Below, piece by piece: positions 17,689 to 26,155 of a DNA stretch of 64,000 bases. Position 1 is the first letter of the stretch. Every line of letters starts with the position of its first letter. The DNA comes from Betaproteobacteria bacterium. GTDB taxonomy: Bacteria; Pseudomonadota; Gammaproteobacteria; Burkholderiales; SG8-39. The stretch is taken from positions 1 through 64,000 of the forward strand of contig VBCA01000017.1 in assembly GCA_005881575.1 (NCBI GenBank), written 5' to 3'. Made by a program: the position numbers and the translations under genes. A model generated the notes under the pieces. It ran no database searches. It was given only the letters and a program-made list of their open reading frames with translations, and was not told where the DNA came from.

Positions 17689-18437
17689 TCCGAGGCGCGC
17701 TCCAGCGCCTTCAGTTTCGCGTACTTGTTGAAGCTGTTCATGCAGCCGATCGTGATGTGCACCAGGCCCGGCACGCCGTCGAGGAATCCAAGCCGCCAGA
17801 GGTAGAACTTGACGAAGCGCAGCAAGGGTGAGAGCACCAGCTGGCAGGCATTCGCGCGGCGACCCGCGGCGCGCAACGATTCGGCCTGCAGGCTCGTGTA
17901 GCGGTTCTGCTTGTCGAGATACTTCTCCAGGGTTTCCGCCGAATCGTGCAGCAGGTCGCCTCGAAGCCTGAGCACGGGCGATCGGGTCACGATCCTTTCG
18001 TGCACCGGCTCGCTTCCCCAACGCGCATGCTCGCGGTGAAACAGGCGCACGTTCCAGTCGGGATAGCCTTCGCCGTGCTTGAGCCAGCGTCCCAGAAAGC
18101 GATTGCGGCGCGCAACGGCGTAGACGAAGCCGCGCGGTGCTTTCAGCTCCGCGACGATAGCCTCGCGAAGCTCGGGGCTCAGGCATTCGTCGGCGTCAAC
18201 GCACAATACCCACACGTGGCTGGCAGCGTCGACGGCGTACTGCTTTTGCGCGCCGAACCCGAGCCATTCCTTCCGGACTACGCGCGCGCCGTGGCGAGCG
18301 GCGAGCTCGACCGTGCCATCCGTGGAGCCGGAGTCCACCACGACGACCTCGTCGGCGAAGGCGATGCTAGCAAGGCAACGTTCCAGTTGGCCGGCGGCAT
18401 TGCGTGTGATGATGGTTACGGACAAGGGCATGGGCAA
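17685..18437 (-). CDS. Glycosyltransferase family 2, WaaE/KdtX-type (LPS core beta-glycosyltransferase)
   Basis: Short GT2 enzyme: SVTIITRNAAGQLERCLASI, VVDSGSTDGTVELA, LCVDADECLSPELR (metal site), NRFLGRWLKHGEGYPDWN and VHERIV. This set is typical of the WaaE/KdtX group that adds glucose or another sugar to the first heptose of LPS core. 250 residues. It opens the 13-gene minus-strand operon and overlaps rmlB by 4 bases. waaA (KDO transferase) is divergent just upstream, which supports a core role. The C-terminal half is predicted membrane-associated (FVKFYLWRLGFLDGVPGL). Confidence 0.87.
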   Translation of the reverse strand: MPMPLSVTIITRNAAGQLERCLASIAFADEVVVVDSGSTDGTVELAARHGARVVRKEWLGFGAQKQYAVDAASHVWVLCVDADECLSPELREAIVAELKAPRGFVYAVARRNRFLGRWLKHGEGYPDWNVRLFHREHARWGSEPVHERIVTRSPVLRLRGDLLHDSAETLEKYLDKQNRYTSLQAESLRAAGRRANACQLVLSPLLRFVKFYLWRLGFLDGVPGLVHITIGCMNSFNKYAKLKALERASE

Positions 18438-18456
18438 GGAAGAGACGGCAAACCCG

Positions 18457-18462
18457 TATAAT
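18457..18462 (+). promoter_or_regulatory. Putative -10 element (TATAAT) of waaA
   Basis: TATAAT lies 53 bases upstream of the waaA ATG in the 78-base divergent gap. No clear -35 is seen at the usual distance. Confidence 0.45.
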
Positions 18463-18480
18463 CAGCGGCTTATGCGCGGC

Positions 18481-18486
18481 ATTCTA
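18481..18486 (-). promoter_or_regulatory. Putative -10 element (TAGAAT) of the 13-gene glycan operon
   Basis: Minus strand reads GGTTAGAATGCCGC, 43 bases upstream of the first operon ATG (18437). It shares the TAGAAT plus GC-rich discriminator pattern seen at other genes here and faces the waaA promoter. Confidence 0.45.
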
Positions 18487-18515
18487 ACCGCCTTTGAGGC
18501 CGTCGGGGCGTTCTG

Positions 18516-19766
18516 ATGTGGCGGGCCGGCTATAGCTTGCTCCTTTGGTTCGCTTTTCCCTTCGTGCTCGCGCGCCTGTGGTGGCGTGGGCGACACGAGC
18601 CGGCCTATAGGCAGAACATCGCCGAGCGATTCGGCTTCTACGGCAGGACGCCGGCGCGGCCGGTGATCTGGCTGCACGCCGTGTCGGTGGGTGAGACACG
18701 TGGCGCGGAGCCTCTGCTGCATGCGCTGCGGTCCCGCCACCCGGGCTGCGATTTGTTGATTACCCAGATGACCGCAACGGGCCGGGAGGCGGCGCAGCAA
18801 CTGTTCGGTGGCGCTGTGCTCGTTGCGTGGCTCCCTTACGATTACCCCTCGGCCGTCCGGCGGTTCCTACGCAGCTTCCGGCCACGGCTTGGCATCCTGA
18901 TGGAGACCGAAATCTGGTTTCACCTCGTGGGCGAGTGTCAACGTTCTGGCGTGCCGCTTCTGCTCGCCAATGCCCGAATGTCGGCCAAGTCGGCGCGCGG
19001 CTACAGCGCGGTCGCGCCGCTCGTGCGGGCCGCTCTAGGGAGCTTGAGCGCGGTCGCCGCGCAAACCACCGAAGACGCCGAGCGGCTTCGATCCCTCGGC
19101 GCGCGCGATGTGGAAGTCACCGGAAACCTCAAGTTTGACGCTGATCCGGACCCCCGGAGCGATTCGCTCGCAGCGCAATTCCGGCACCGGTTTGGCACTC
19201 GAGCAGTGCTGCTTGCCGCCAGCACTCGCGAAGGCGAGGAAGAGCTGCTGCTTGACGCCTTGGAGCCCAACGCTCTCGGCGACGCACTTCTGGTCATTGT
19301 GCCGCGGCACCCGCAACGGTTCGACTCGGTAGCGCAGCTCCTTGCATCCCGGGGGCTGAAGTTCATCCGGCGCAGCACGAACGCGCCGCTCGATGCCGAC
19401 TGCGGCATCGTGCTCGGGGACAGCATGGGTGAAATGGCAGCCTACTACCGGGCCTGCGACCTTGCCTTCGTCGGAGGAAGTCTGCTCACTTACGGCGGTC
19501 ACAACCTGATCGAAGCTTGCGCGGCGGGCGTGCCGGTACTGATCGGGCCCTACACCTACAATTTCGCGCAGGCGGCCGAAAGCGCGGTCGCGGTCGGCGC
19601 CGCGGTGCGTGTCAACACCGCCGAAGAAGTGATGCGGGTGGCCCGATCCATACTTCAAGACGCCGGGCTGCGCGAGCGAATGGGAAAAGCTGGAGTCGCT
19701 TTCTGTGCGGCGCATCGAGGCGCCACCGAGCGGACGCTCGCGATCTGCGAGCGATTGCTGAGGTGA
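18516..19766 (+). CDS. waaA: 3-deoxy-D-manno-octulosonic acid (KDO) transferase
   Basis: Family 30 glycosyltransferase that attaches KDO from CMP-KDO to lipid A at the inner membrane. The N-terminal hydrophobic anchor is WRAGYSLLLWFAFPFVLARL, followed by RFGFYG, the family hallmark WLHAVSVGETRGAEPLL, METEIWFHLV and LLLANARMSAKSARGY. The C-terminal lobe has VTGNLKFD, DSMGEMAAYYRACDLAFVGG and GGHNLIEACAAGVPVLIGP. 416 residues, complete. It is convergent with tolC (9-base gap) and divergent from the glycan operon. Confidence 0.96.
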   Translation: MWRAGYSLLLWFAFPFVLARLWWRGRHEPAYRQNIAERFGFYGRTPARPVIWLHAVSVGETRGAEPLLHALRSRHPGCDLLITQMTATGREAAQQLFGGAVLVAWLPYDYPSAVRRFLRSFRPRLGILMETEIWFHLVGECQRSGVPLLLANARMSAKSARGYSAVAPLVRAALGSLSAVAAQTTEDAERLRSLGARDVEVTGNLKFDADPDPRSDSLAAQFRHRFGTRAVLLAASTREGEEELLLDALEPNALGDALLVIVPRHPQRFDSVAQLLASRGLKFIRRSTNAPLDADCGIVLGDSMGEMAAYYRACDLAFVGGSLLTYGGHNLIEACAAGVPVLIGPYTYNFAQAAESAVAVGAAVRVNTAEEVMRVARSILQDAGLRERMGKAGVAFCAAHRGATERTLAICERLLR

Positions 19767-19775
19767 CTGCGGAGG

Positions 19776-21119
19776 TCAATTCGTCCCCAGCAAGCGGTTC
19801 ACCTCTTCGACGTCGGCTTCGCCTAGCGTCCCCGAGGCCGACTTCAACCGCAGGCCGTTCAGGATCGTGTCATAGCGCGCCCTCGAAAGATCGCGCAACG
19901 TGCTGAAGACCTGTTGCTGGGCGTTCAAGACGTCGATGTTGATGCGCACCCCGACCTCGTAGCCGAGCCTGTTCGAATCGAGCGCGCTGCGGCTGGAAAC
20001 GAGCGCCGCCTCCAGGGCTTTCACCTGGGCCATCCCATTGGTGACGCCAACGTAGGACTGGCGGGCGGATAACGCGGCGGTACGCCGCGCGCCCTCCAGA
20101 TCCTGCTGCGCTTTTTCGCGGTTGGCGACCGCTTGCCGCACAAGCGAGCTGACATTGCCTCCCGCATAGAGGGGAATGGCAAGCTGCAAGCTGATCGCGC
20201 TGCTGGTCGCGTCCGAGGCGTTGTTGTTGATCGACGTAGAGGTGCTGATGCTCGAAGAACTGCTGCCAGTGCTCCCGACGATGTTCAGGGTGGGCAGATG
20301 CCCGGCGCGCGTTCGCTCGATCTCGCGCACGGCAATTTCGAGCGCCGCTTCCTGCGCGCGTACCGGATAGCCTTGGCTGGCGGCGGCGGTGGCCCAGTCT
20401 TCCATCGAGTTCGGCTTGGGCGGGTTGAGCTCGATGTTCGGCTTCAGCGGCTCGAGCCTCTCAGGAAACTTGCCCACGATCTGCTGCAAAGTGCGCTTCT
20501 TGATTTCGAGATCGCTTTGCGCCGCGATTTCCTGAGAGGTCGCGAGGTCGAAGCGGGCCTGCGCTTCGTGAGTATCGGTGATCGTTGCGGTGCCGACCTC
20601 GAAATTGCGCTTCGCCTGTGCGAGCTGCTCGGAGATCGCCACCTTCTGCCCTTGGATGAATGCCAGGCTGTCCTGCGAAGCGAGCACGTCGAAATAGGCT
20701 TGCGCGACGCGCACGATCAGGTCCTGGGTCGCTTGGCCGAATGTGGCTTCGGCTTGCGCCGCCTTGAACCCGGCCTCCTTGTACGCCTGGATGTTTTGCC
20801 AATTGAAAAGAGGCTGCGTGAGCGTCACGGTGAACCCGTTGGAATTGCCCTGCCGCTGGGAGTCCGGCGCCGCACCGCGAAAGGAAATATTGTTGCGGTT
20901 ATCCTGGGTGAATGCGGTAGCGTTGACGGTGGGCAGGATGGGGGCAAGGCCCTGCGGCAGACTTTCAAGACCCGCGTCGCGCGTCGCGCGCGCGGACGCG
21001 TAGGTGGCATCGTTCGCGAGAGCGTCGCGGTAGATCTGCAAAAGATCCGCTGCGCGGGCGGGCACTGCCGATAAGGCAACGGCGAGTGACAGGGGGAGAC
21101 AAGACCGCGGCATGAGCAC
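19776..21119 (-). CDS. tolC: TolC family type I secretion / efflux outer membrane protein
   Basis: Outer-membrane channel of tripartite efflux or type I secretion systems. The signal peptide is about residues 1-23 (LPLSLAVALSAVPARAADL). Two repeated OEP halves follow, with typical phrases LTQPLFNW, QAYFDVLASQDSL and IAEQLAQAKRNFEVGTATITD, then LQLAIPLYAGG, RQSYVGVTNG and NRLGYEVGVRINIDVLNAQQ. 447 residues. It lies 18 bases after the pcm stop, so it is likely co-transcribed; this linkage is common in betaproteobacteria. The inner-membrane partners are not encoded nearby. Confidence 0.95.
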   Translation of the reverse strand: MLMPRSCLPLSLAVALSAVPARAADLLQIYRDALANDATYASARATRDAGLESLPQGLAPILPTVNATAFTQDNRNNISFRGAAPDSQRQGNSNGFTVTLTQPLFNWQNIQAYKEAGFKAAQAEATFGQATQDLIVRVAQAYFDVLASQDSLAFIQGQKVAISEQLAQAKRNFEVGTATITDTHEAQARFDLATSQEIAAQSDLEIKKRTLQQIVGKFPERLEPLKPNIELNPPKPNSMEDWATAAASQGYPVRAQEAALEIAVREIERTRAGHLPTLNIVGSTGSSSSSISTSTSINNNASDATSSAISLQLAIPLYAGGNVSSLVRQAVANREKAQQDLEGARRTAALSARQSYVGVTNGMAQVKALEAALVSSRSALDSNRLGYEVGVRINIDVLNAQQQVFSTLRDLSRARYDTILNGLRLKSASGTLGEADVEEVNRLLGTN

Positions 21120-21137
21120 TGCGACTCAGGCTTACCG

Positions 21138-21803
21138 TTAAAATTCGAAGCGCGCTGGCTGCAGCGCATTCTTGAGCGGAGCAAGACAGGTCTCGAACAG
21201 AGCAGTCGTATGGCATGAGTCTTCGCCAACGCTGGTAATGAGCCGCGCTTCCATGACCGGGGGATCGCCCACGACCGCGAATAGCCGTCCCGTTACCTTG
21301 AGCTGCAAGACCAATGTTTGCGGCAAAATCGGCGTGGAGCCGGTGAGCACGATGACGTCGTAAGGCGCATGTGTAAGCCAGCCTTGCGCCGCGTCTCCGA
21401 GCTGGACATCGGTGTTCTCCACGCCGCTGCGCCGAAGATTCTCCTCCCCGAACGCCTTCAGCTTCGGATTGATTTCAACGGAGTACACATGGTGCGCCCG
21501 GGCGGCGAGAAGCGCGGTGAGATAGCCGCTGCCGGTGCCCACTTCGAGCACGCGTTCGTTTTTCTTCACCGCGAGTTCCTGCAGAATGCGCGCCTCCACC
21601 TTGGGCTGCATCATGCGCTCGCCCTCGTCTGCGCCCTCGTACAGGGGAATTTCCATGTCCGAGAAGGCAAACGCCCGGTACTCGGCGGGGACAAACTCCT
21701 CGCGGCGCACCACGTATAAGAGGTCGAGCACATCCTGGTCGAGCACCTCCCACGGGCGGATCTGCTGCTCGACCATGTTGAAGCGGGCTTGCTCGACGTT
21801 CAT
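21138..21803 (-). CDS. pcm: Protein-L-isoaspartate O-methyltransferase
   Basis: Repairs isoaspartyl residues by SAM-dependent methylation. Motifs are RFNMVEQQIRPWEVLD, REEFVPAEYRAFAFSD, the SAM loop VLEVGTGSGYLTALLA and VYSVEINPKL, then GDAAQGWLTHAPYDVIVLTG. 221 residues, normal. It belongs to the subgroup usually found directly upstream of tolC. The ATG start fits the family alignment (MNVEQARFNMVEQQIR). Confidence 0.95.
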   Translation of the reverse strand: MNVEQARFNMVEQQIRPWEVLDQDVLDLLYVVRREEFVPAEYRAFAFSDMEIPLYEGADEGERMMQPKVEARILQELAVKKNERVLEVGTGSGYLTALLAARAHHVYSVEINPKLKAFGEENLRRSGVENTDVQLGDAAQGWLTHAPYDVIVLTGSTPILPQTLVLQLKVTGRLFAVVGDPPVMEARLITSVGEDSCHTTALFETCLAPLKNALQPARFEF

Positions 21804-21833
21804 GTGGGACTGGGAGTTGCGCGAAAGGCGCCG

Positions 21834-21842
21834 ATTCTAGCA
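21834..21842 (-). promoter_or_regulatory. Putative extended -10 promoter (TGC-TAGAAT) of pcm-tolC
   Basis: Minus strand reads AATGCTAGAATCGGC, 30 bases upstream of the pcm ATG. TGC before the hexamer fits an extended -10 without a -35. Confidence 0.5.
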
Positions 21843-21882
21843 TTGATTGCGGCGCGTTCCGGCGCTAGACTTCTGACTATCA

Positions 21883-21892
21883 CTGACGTCAG
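21883..21892. repeat. 10-base palindrome CTGACGTCAG in the pcm/STAS divergent gap
   Basis: A perfect palindrome in the 244-base gap between pcm and the STAS gene. It may be an operator, but nothing else supports that. Confidence 0.25.
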
Positions 21893-22047
21893 CGGCGAAT
21901 GGAGACCGAGGCGCCGTCCCAGCGGCTGCACTTGAAGCGCGCTGAGCGATGAATCAAAATAGCCCTCGACAGCAATAATTTCTGAACGGATGCAATTCTC
22001 GATACGCCGCAAGCGTGTTTAACGGTCCGGGGGGGTCTATCCGTTCC

Positions 22048-22431
22048 ATGCATGTATCCCAAGAGCGTTACGGCGACACGCTGGTGCTCACCCCTATCGG
22101 GCGAGTCGACAACAGCACGACCGACCGGTTGAAATCCGGGCTCGACGCCTATATAGCCAGCTCCCGAGCAGGGGGAAATCGCCTGGTCTTGGATTTTTCG
22201 AAGGTGGACTACATTAGCAGCGTCGGGTTGCGCGTCTTGATGCTGGCGGGCAAGGAAATCCGTGAGCAGGGAGGCTCGATCGTGGTAGCGGCGCTCCAGC
22301 CTGTGGTGCGCGAAATCTTCGAGATCAGCCGCTTCAATCTTGTCTTCCAGTGTTTTGGGTCGGTTCGCGAAGCTCTGACCAAGGTTTCGCCGACAGCCCT
22401 GGCGGCCTATGACTCCGCCCATGGCACTTGA
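22048..22431 (+). CDS. STAS-domain anti-sigma factor antagonist (RsbV/SpoIIAA-like)
   Basis: Small single-domain STAS protein, predicted to bind or release an anti-sigma kinase according to its phosphorylation. It has VLTPIGRVDNSTTDRLKSGL, LVLDFSKVDYISSVGLRVLM (Ser57/Ser58 at the usual phospho-acceptor loop) and GGSIVVAALQPVVREIFEIS. The frame is open from 22015, but the ATG at 22048 fits the domain start better; a run of seven G lies 12 bases upstream of it, rather far for a ribosome site. 127 residues. It is followed after 3 bases by an MBL hydrolase and then by a PP2C phosphatase; the matching kinase gene is at 26728. Roles are inferred from family and context. Confidence 0.88.
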   Translation: MHVSQERYGDTLVLTPIGRVDNSTTDRLKSGLDAYIASSRAGGNRLVLDFSKVDYISSVGLRVLMLAGKEIREQGGSIVVAALQPVVREIFEISRFNLVFQCFGSVREALTKVSPTALAAYDSAHGT

Positions 22432-22434
22432 CCG

Positions 22435-23400
22435 ATGGCACTGTGGGTCACGTTCTGGGGAACGCGCGGCTCCATCCCCGTCTCCCTGGACTCCGCGTCG
22501 GTCAGGGACAAGCTCGCCCAGGCGATAGTCGCGGCTTCGGGTGAGCGTCTCGACACGCAAGAAAAGGCGCGGGCTTGGGTCGACTCAGAGCTTGATTTCG
22601 CCGTCTCGCACACTTTCGGAGGCAATTCCGCCTGCGTGCAGCTCGATGCGGGTGAGGACGAGCATGTATTGTGCGATCTCGGGAGCGGCGTACGCGCCTT
22701 CGGAAACCATGTAATCACCCGTGACGGTCCCGCCAAGACCAACGTCTTCCACGTGTTCCAGTCCCACCTTCACTGGGACCACATCATGGGCTTCCCCTTT
22801 TTCGCCCCCGCCTACATCCCTGGGAACAGGATTCTGATTTACGGCTGTCACACCAATCTCGAAGAAGCGCTTCGTCGCCAACAGGACCCGCCCTGTTTCC
22901 CTGTGCCGTTTGATCGCCTAGGAGCGTCGGTAGAGTTCGTCACACTCCAGCCTGGCCGGAGCTACGAGGTCGCCGGATGGAGCGTGACCGCCAAGCTGCA
23001 GAGCCATTCCGGAGATTCCTACGGGTATCGATTCGTCCGTGACGGCCGGATCATCGTCTATTCGACCGACTCCGAGCACAGGCTGGACGTCCCGGATGCG
23101 GTCGAAGGCGCCGCAACTTTCTTTGCGGACGCCGACTTGGTGATTTTCGACGCCATGTACTCGCTCGCGGAAGCTGTGTCGGTGAAGGAGGACTGGGGAC
23201 ACTCGAGCAACGTGGTTGGGGTCGAGTTGTGCCAGCTTGCCCATGTGAAACACCTGGTGCTTTTCCACCACGAACCGGCCAACAACGATGAGCGCATCGC
23301 CCAGATTTGGCGAGAAACCCTGCGTTACGAAGAAATCTCGCGTACGGGTGAAGCGCTTCGCATCTCGGTCGCCTACGACGGCCTGGAGATCGAGCTCTGA
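22435..23400 (+). CDS. MBL-fold metallo-hydrolase
   Basis: Metallo-beta-lactamase-fold hydrolase opening with WVTFWGTRGSIPVS, a subgroup near cyclic-phosphate phosphodiesterases such as PhnP. The metal motif SHLHWDHIMGF (His111, His113, Asp115, His116) is intact, with later ligand candidates in QSHSGDSYGYRF, YSTDSEH and FHHEP. About 45 residues separate GTRGSIPV from FGGNSACVQL, a longer link than in the simplest relatives. 321 residues. It is packed 3 bases after the STAS gene and 83 bases before the phosphatase gene, so probably one transcript. The substrate is unknown; a cyclic nucleotide or phosphodiester messenger is an inference. Confidence 0.85.
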   Translation: MALWVTFWGTRGSIPVSLDSASVRDKLAQAIVAASGERLDTQEKARAWVDSELDFAVSHTFGGNSACVQLDAGEDEHVLCDLGSGVRAFGNHVITRDGPAKTNVFHVFQSHLHWDHIMGFPFFAPAYIPGNRILIYGCHTNLEEALRRQQDPPCFPVPFDRLGASVEFVTLQPGRSYEVAGWSVTAKLQSHSGDSYGYRFVRDGRIIVYSTDSEHRLDVPDAVEGAATFFADADLVIFDAMYSLAEAVSVKEDWGHSSNVVGVELCQLAHVKHLVLFHHEPANNDERIAQIWRETLRYEEISRTGEALRISVAYDGLEIEL

Positions 23401-23483
23401 GGAGCAAATCCTTACCGGATGCCGGGGACGTCGGCCCGTACTCCGGATCGGAGTTGGTCGCCCGGGCAAATCCTCTCGGGACG

Positions 23484-25559
23484 ATGTTCAATTCACGCGG
23501 GGTTGGTCACGGTGTGGCGCTGCTTGCGCTGCTCCTGGTGCCGATTCTGTGGCAGGACATGCCCATCGTCGGTGCAACGCGCCTTGCGTGGCTCGACGGC
23601 TATCAGGAACTGTCTCCGCGCGAGAGGCGCTCGGCGCCTGCAGTCATCGTCGCCATCGACGAGGTGAGTCTGGACCGATTCGGTCAATGGCCATGGCCGC
23701 GCACATTGGTCGCACAGCTCATCGATAAACTGGGTGCAGCCCGCCCTGCGGCAATCGGGGTAGACATACTGTTTCCTGAGCCCGACCGCCTTTCCCCCGA
23801 ATGGCTTGCACCATCGGTGGCCGAAGTCGATCCGCGATTGGCGGCGCGTCTCGCAATGCTGCCGCGCCACGATGCGGTACTGGCCGCGTCGATCAAAGCT
23901 GCTCCCGTAGCACTGGGCATTGCAGGGCTAGAGGCCGGCAAGCCTTCCGAGGTTGCCCCGCTGACTCCATCTCTGCAAAGAGGATCCGACGCGCGAGCGG
24001 CTCTGCGCCACTATGCTTCTACGCTTCGCAGTCTCCCGGAAATCGACACGGCCGCGAGAGGACACGGACTACTCAGCGCCGATACCGAGGCGGGCGTGGT
24101 CCGGCGCGTGCCGCTCGTCGCGCTTGTCGGGGTGACCCCAGTGCTACCTTTGAGCCTAGAGACTCTTCGTTTGGCGAGTGGCGAACCGCTCTTCTTCGTG
24201 CAAGGCGGCGTGGCCGGGGTTGAAGCCGTGGGAATCGGCGACTTGGTCGTCCCCACTCAATCTGACGGACGCCTGTGGGTCCACTACACCCCACACGATG
24301 CAAGTCGCTTCGTCTCGGCGGCGGATGTGCTCGGCGACAAGGCAGACCCCGCTCAACTCGAGGGCAAGCTCGTGCTCGTCGGCGTCACCGGGCTTGGTCT
24401 GATCGATTACCAGTCCACGCCGCTTGGCGAGCGCATGCCCGGGATCGAGATTCATGCGCAGGTCCTTGAGAACGTTTTTGACGGCGCACTGTTGGTGCGC
24501 CCGCGCTGGGCAACCTGGGTCGAAGGATTGGCCCTTTTCGTCATGGGGTTGGTGGTCGTGTGTTCCGTGCCTCGACTCTCGCCGGGACGTTCGACGGTCC
24601 TGCTCCTTTTATCACTGATAACGCTGGGTGCGGCTGGCTTCGGCGCATACCGGGTGGCGGGGCTGCTGCTCGACGCTTCGGTTCCCGGCGCCGCGATCGT
24701 CTTCCTGTTCGCTGCGATGCTTGTCGAGACGCTCGCGGAGGCCAACGCGCAGAAAAAATTGCTGCAGGAGCGCCTGCAACGCGAACGCGAGTCTGCCGCT
24801 CGGCTCGCCGGTGAGCTTGACGCGGCGCGACGCATCCAGATCGGTAGTCTCCCGCGGCCCGAGTCGGCGTTCCCTTCAGAACATCGCTTCGAGATTTCTG
24901 CAGCCATGGAGCCGGCGCGCGAAGTAGGAGGGGATCTATACGATTTCTTCATGCTCGATGCCGAGCACTTATTCTTTCTCGTAGGCGATGTATCCGGGAA
25001 GGGCTTGCCTGCCAGTATCTTCATGGCGGTCAGCAAAGCTCTGTGCAAAAGCACTGCCCTTCGACGCGGGCGTCGGGTCGATGAATTGCTACATGAGGCC
25101 AACGCGGAAATTGCGCGGGAGAATCCCGAGTTCTTGTTCGTAACCGTTTTTGCCGGCGTGCTCGACGTTCTGAGCGGTCGCCTGGAGTATTGCAGCGCCG
25201 GACATGAACCGCCTTTCGTTCTGGCTGCCGATGGCGAGATCGCCAGGCTTGAGGAGGGCGGCGGGCCGCCGTTATGCGTGCTCGAAGAATTTTCCTACGT
25301 TGCCGCCGAGCACGAGATGAGCCGAGGAGGAATTGTATGTGTTGTATCCGACGGGGTAACCGAAGCAATGAATCCGGCGGGGGAGCTTTACGGTGCCGTC
25401 CGGTTGCGCGAGGCACTCGAGCGCGGCCGGAACACTGAAAATCCCGCAGCCCTCGTCAATGCGATCCGTGCGGATATCTCGCAATTTGTCGACGGAGCGG
25501 AAGCTGCAGACGACCTGACGCTCCTGGTGCTGCGCTGGAACGGGCCTAGCGCACGTTGA
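23484..25559 (+). CDS. CHASE2 sensor fused to PP2C (SpoIIE-type) serine phosphatase
   Basis: Membrane phosphatase, predicted to dephosphorylate the STAS partner when its periplasmic domain senses a signal. A TM helix (about 9-22, GVALLALLLVPILW) precedes a CHASE2 domain (about 35-325; VIVAIDEVSLDRFGQWPWPR, IGVDILF, LVGVTGLGLID). Three TM helices follow (about 343-420), then a coiled coil (about 420-452). The phosphatase domain has EVGGDLYDFF, GDVSGKGLPASIFM, SDGVTEAMN and ADDLTLLVLR, so all metal aspartates are present. The open frame allows a TTG at 23454, but ATG at 23484 has CGGGA just upstream (691 residues). The 3' end overlaps the convergent OmpA-like gene by 14 bases. Confidence 0.92.
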   Translation: MFNSRGVGHGVALLALLLVPILWQDMPIVGATRLAWLDGYQELSPRERRSAPAVIVAIDEVSLDRFGQWPWPRTLVAQLIDKLGAARPAAIGVDILFPEPDRLSPEWLAPSVAEVDPRLAARLAMLPRHDAVLAASIKAAPVALGIAGLEAGKPSEVAPLTPSLQRGSDARAALRHYASTLRSLPEIDTAARGHGLLSADTEAGVVRRVPLVALVGVTPVLPLSLETLRLASGEPLFFVQGGVAGVEAVGIGDLVVPTQSDGRLWVHYTPHDASRFVSAADVLGDKADPAQLEGKLVLVGVTGLGLIDYQSTPLGERMPGIEIHAQVLENVFDGALLVRPRWATWVEGLALFVMGLVVVCSVPRLSPGRSTVLLLLSLITLGAAGFGAYRVAGLLLDASVPGAAIVFLFAAMLVETLAEANAQKKLLQERLQRERESAARLAGELDAARRIQIGSLPRPESAFPSEHRFEISAAMEPAREVGGDLYDFFMLDAEHLFFLVGDVSGKGLPASIFMAVSKALCKSTALRRGRRVDELLHEANAEIARENPEFLFVTVFAGVLDVLSGRLEYCSAGHEPPFVLAADGEIARLEEGGGPPLCVLEEFSYVAAEHEMSRGGIVCVVSDGVTEAMNPAGELYGAVRLREALERGRNTENPAALVNAIRADISQFVDGAEAADDLTLLVLRWNGPSAR

Positions 25560-26139
25560 TTTCGACTCGCCGATTCCGCGGCTCGGAAACCCCTTCGACT
25601 GCGGGGATCAAAGGCTCGCGCCTGCCGCGGCCAGCGGTCAGGATCCGCTCAGCCGGAATACCCATTCCGGCCAGGATCGACTTAACGCGCTCGGCCCGCT
25701 GAAGAGAAAGCGCATCATTGGAAGGGTCCGGGCCGACCAGATCGGTATGGCCAATGACGGTAATGTCCGGCGCCTCCCTGCGCGCCATCTCCGCGAGCAA
25801 ACGCCTGACTTCCTGCTTCGATTCCTCGGTAAATTCGTCGTTGCCACTCTCGAAGTAGAGGATAAAGGAGATCGGGCGCGACGGCTGGGCTGCGAGTGCG
25901 CTGCCAAAAACCTCCTTTACCTCGCTCTGGCTTGCAATGCCGCGCTGCATACCGCCTTCGGGCGTCGTCCGGGCGGCGGCGTACGCGGTATTGAGCACAG
26001 CCTTACCCTTCTGGCCTTGGACAACGACTGTTCCGACTTTGCCCTCCTTGTCCGGCAAAAGCACGATCAAGTCTTGGCTCGGTGTGGCGCAGCTCCCCAG
26101 GACCCATGACGCGATCAGCGCAGCGCAGTGCCGGCGCAT
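25546..26139 (-). CDS. OmpA-like peptidoglycan-binding lipoprotein
   Basis: Short lipoprotein. The signal peptide is MRRHCAALIASWVLGSC with a lipobox-like LGSC (Cys17). A non-conserved linker follows, then a C-terminal OmpA/MotB domain (about 95-197): FILYFESGNDEFTEES, ITVIGHTDLVGPDPSNDALS, QRAERVKSIL and RRVEINVR. It likely anchors to the outer membrane and binds peptidoglycan. It sits 16 bases after the FecR-domain gene with AAGG before the ATG, so the two are one small operon. It runs opposite to the phosphatase gene, with a 14-base tail overlap. Link to CHASE2 sensing is inference from position. Confidence 0.88.
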   Translation of the reverse strand: MRRHCAALIASWVLGSCATPSQDLIVLLPDKEGKVGTVVVQGQKGKAVLNTAYAAARTTPEGGMQRGIASQSEVKEVFGSALAAQPSRPISFILYFESGNDEFTEESKQEVRRLLAEMARREAPDITVIGHTDLVGPDPSNDALSLQRAERVKSILAGMGIPAERILTAGRGRREPLIPAVEGVSEPRNRRVEINVR

Positions 26140-26155
26140 GAAGTGCCTTAGGGCC

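Noticed and set aside
17689-18186. N-terminal extension of rmlB
   Set aside because: It lies within the upstream GT2 gene; RmlB begins MTILVTGG.
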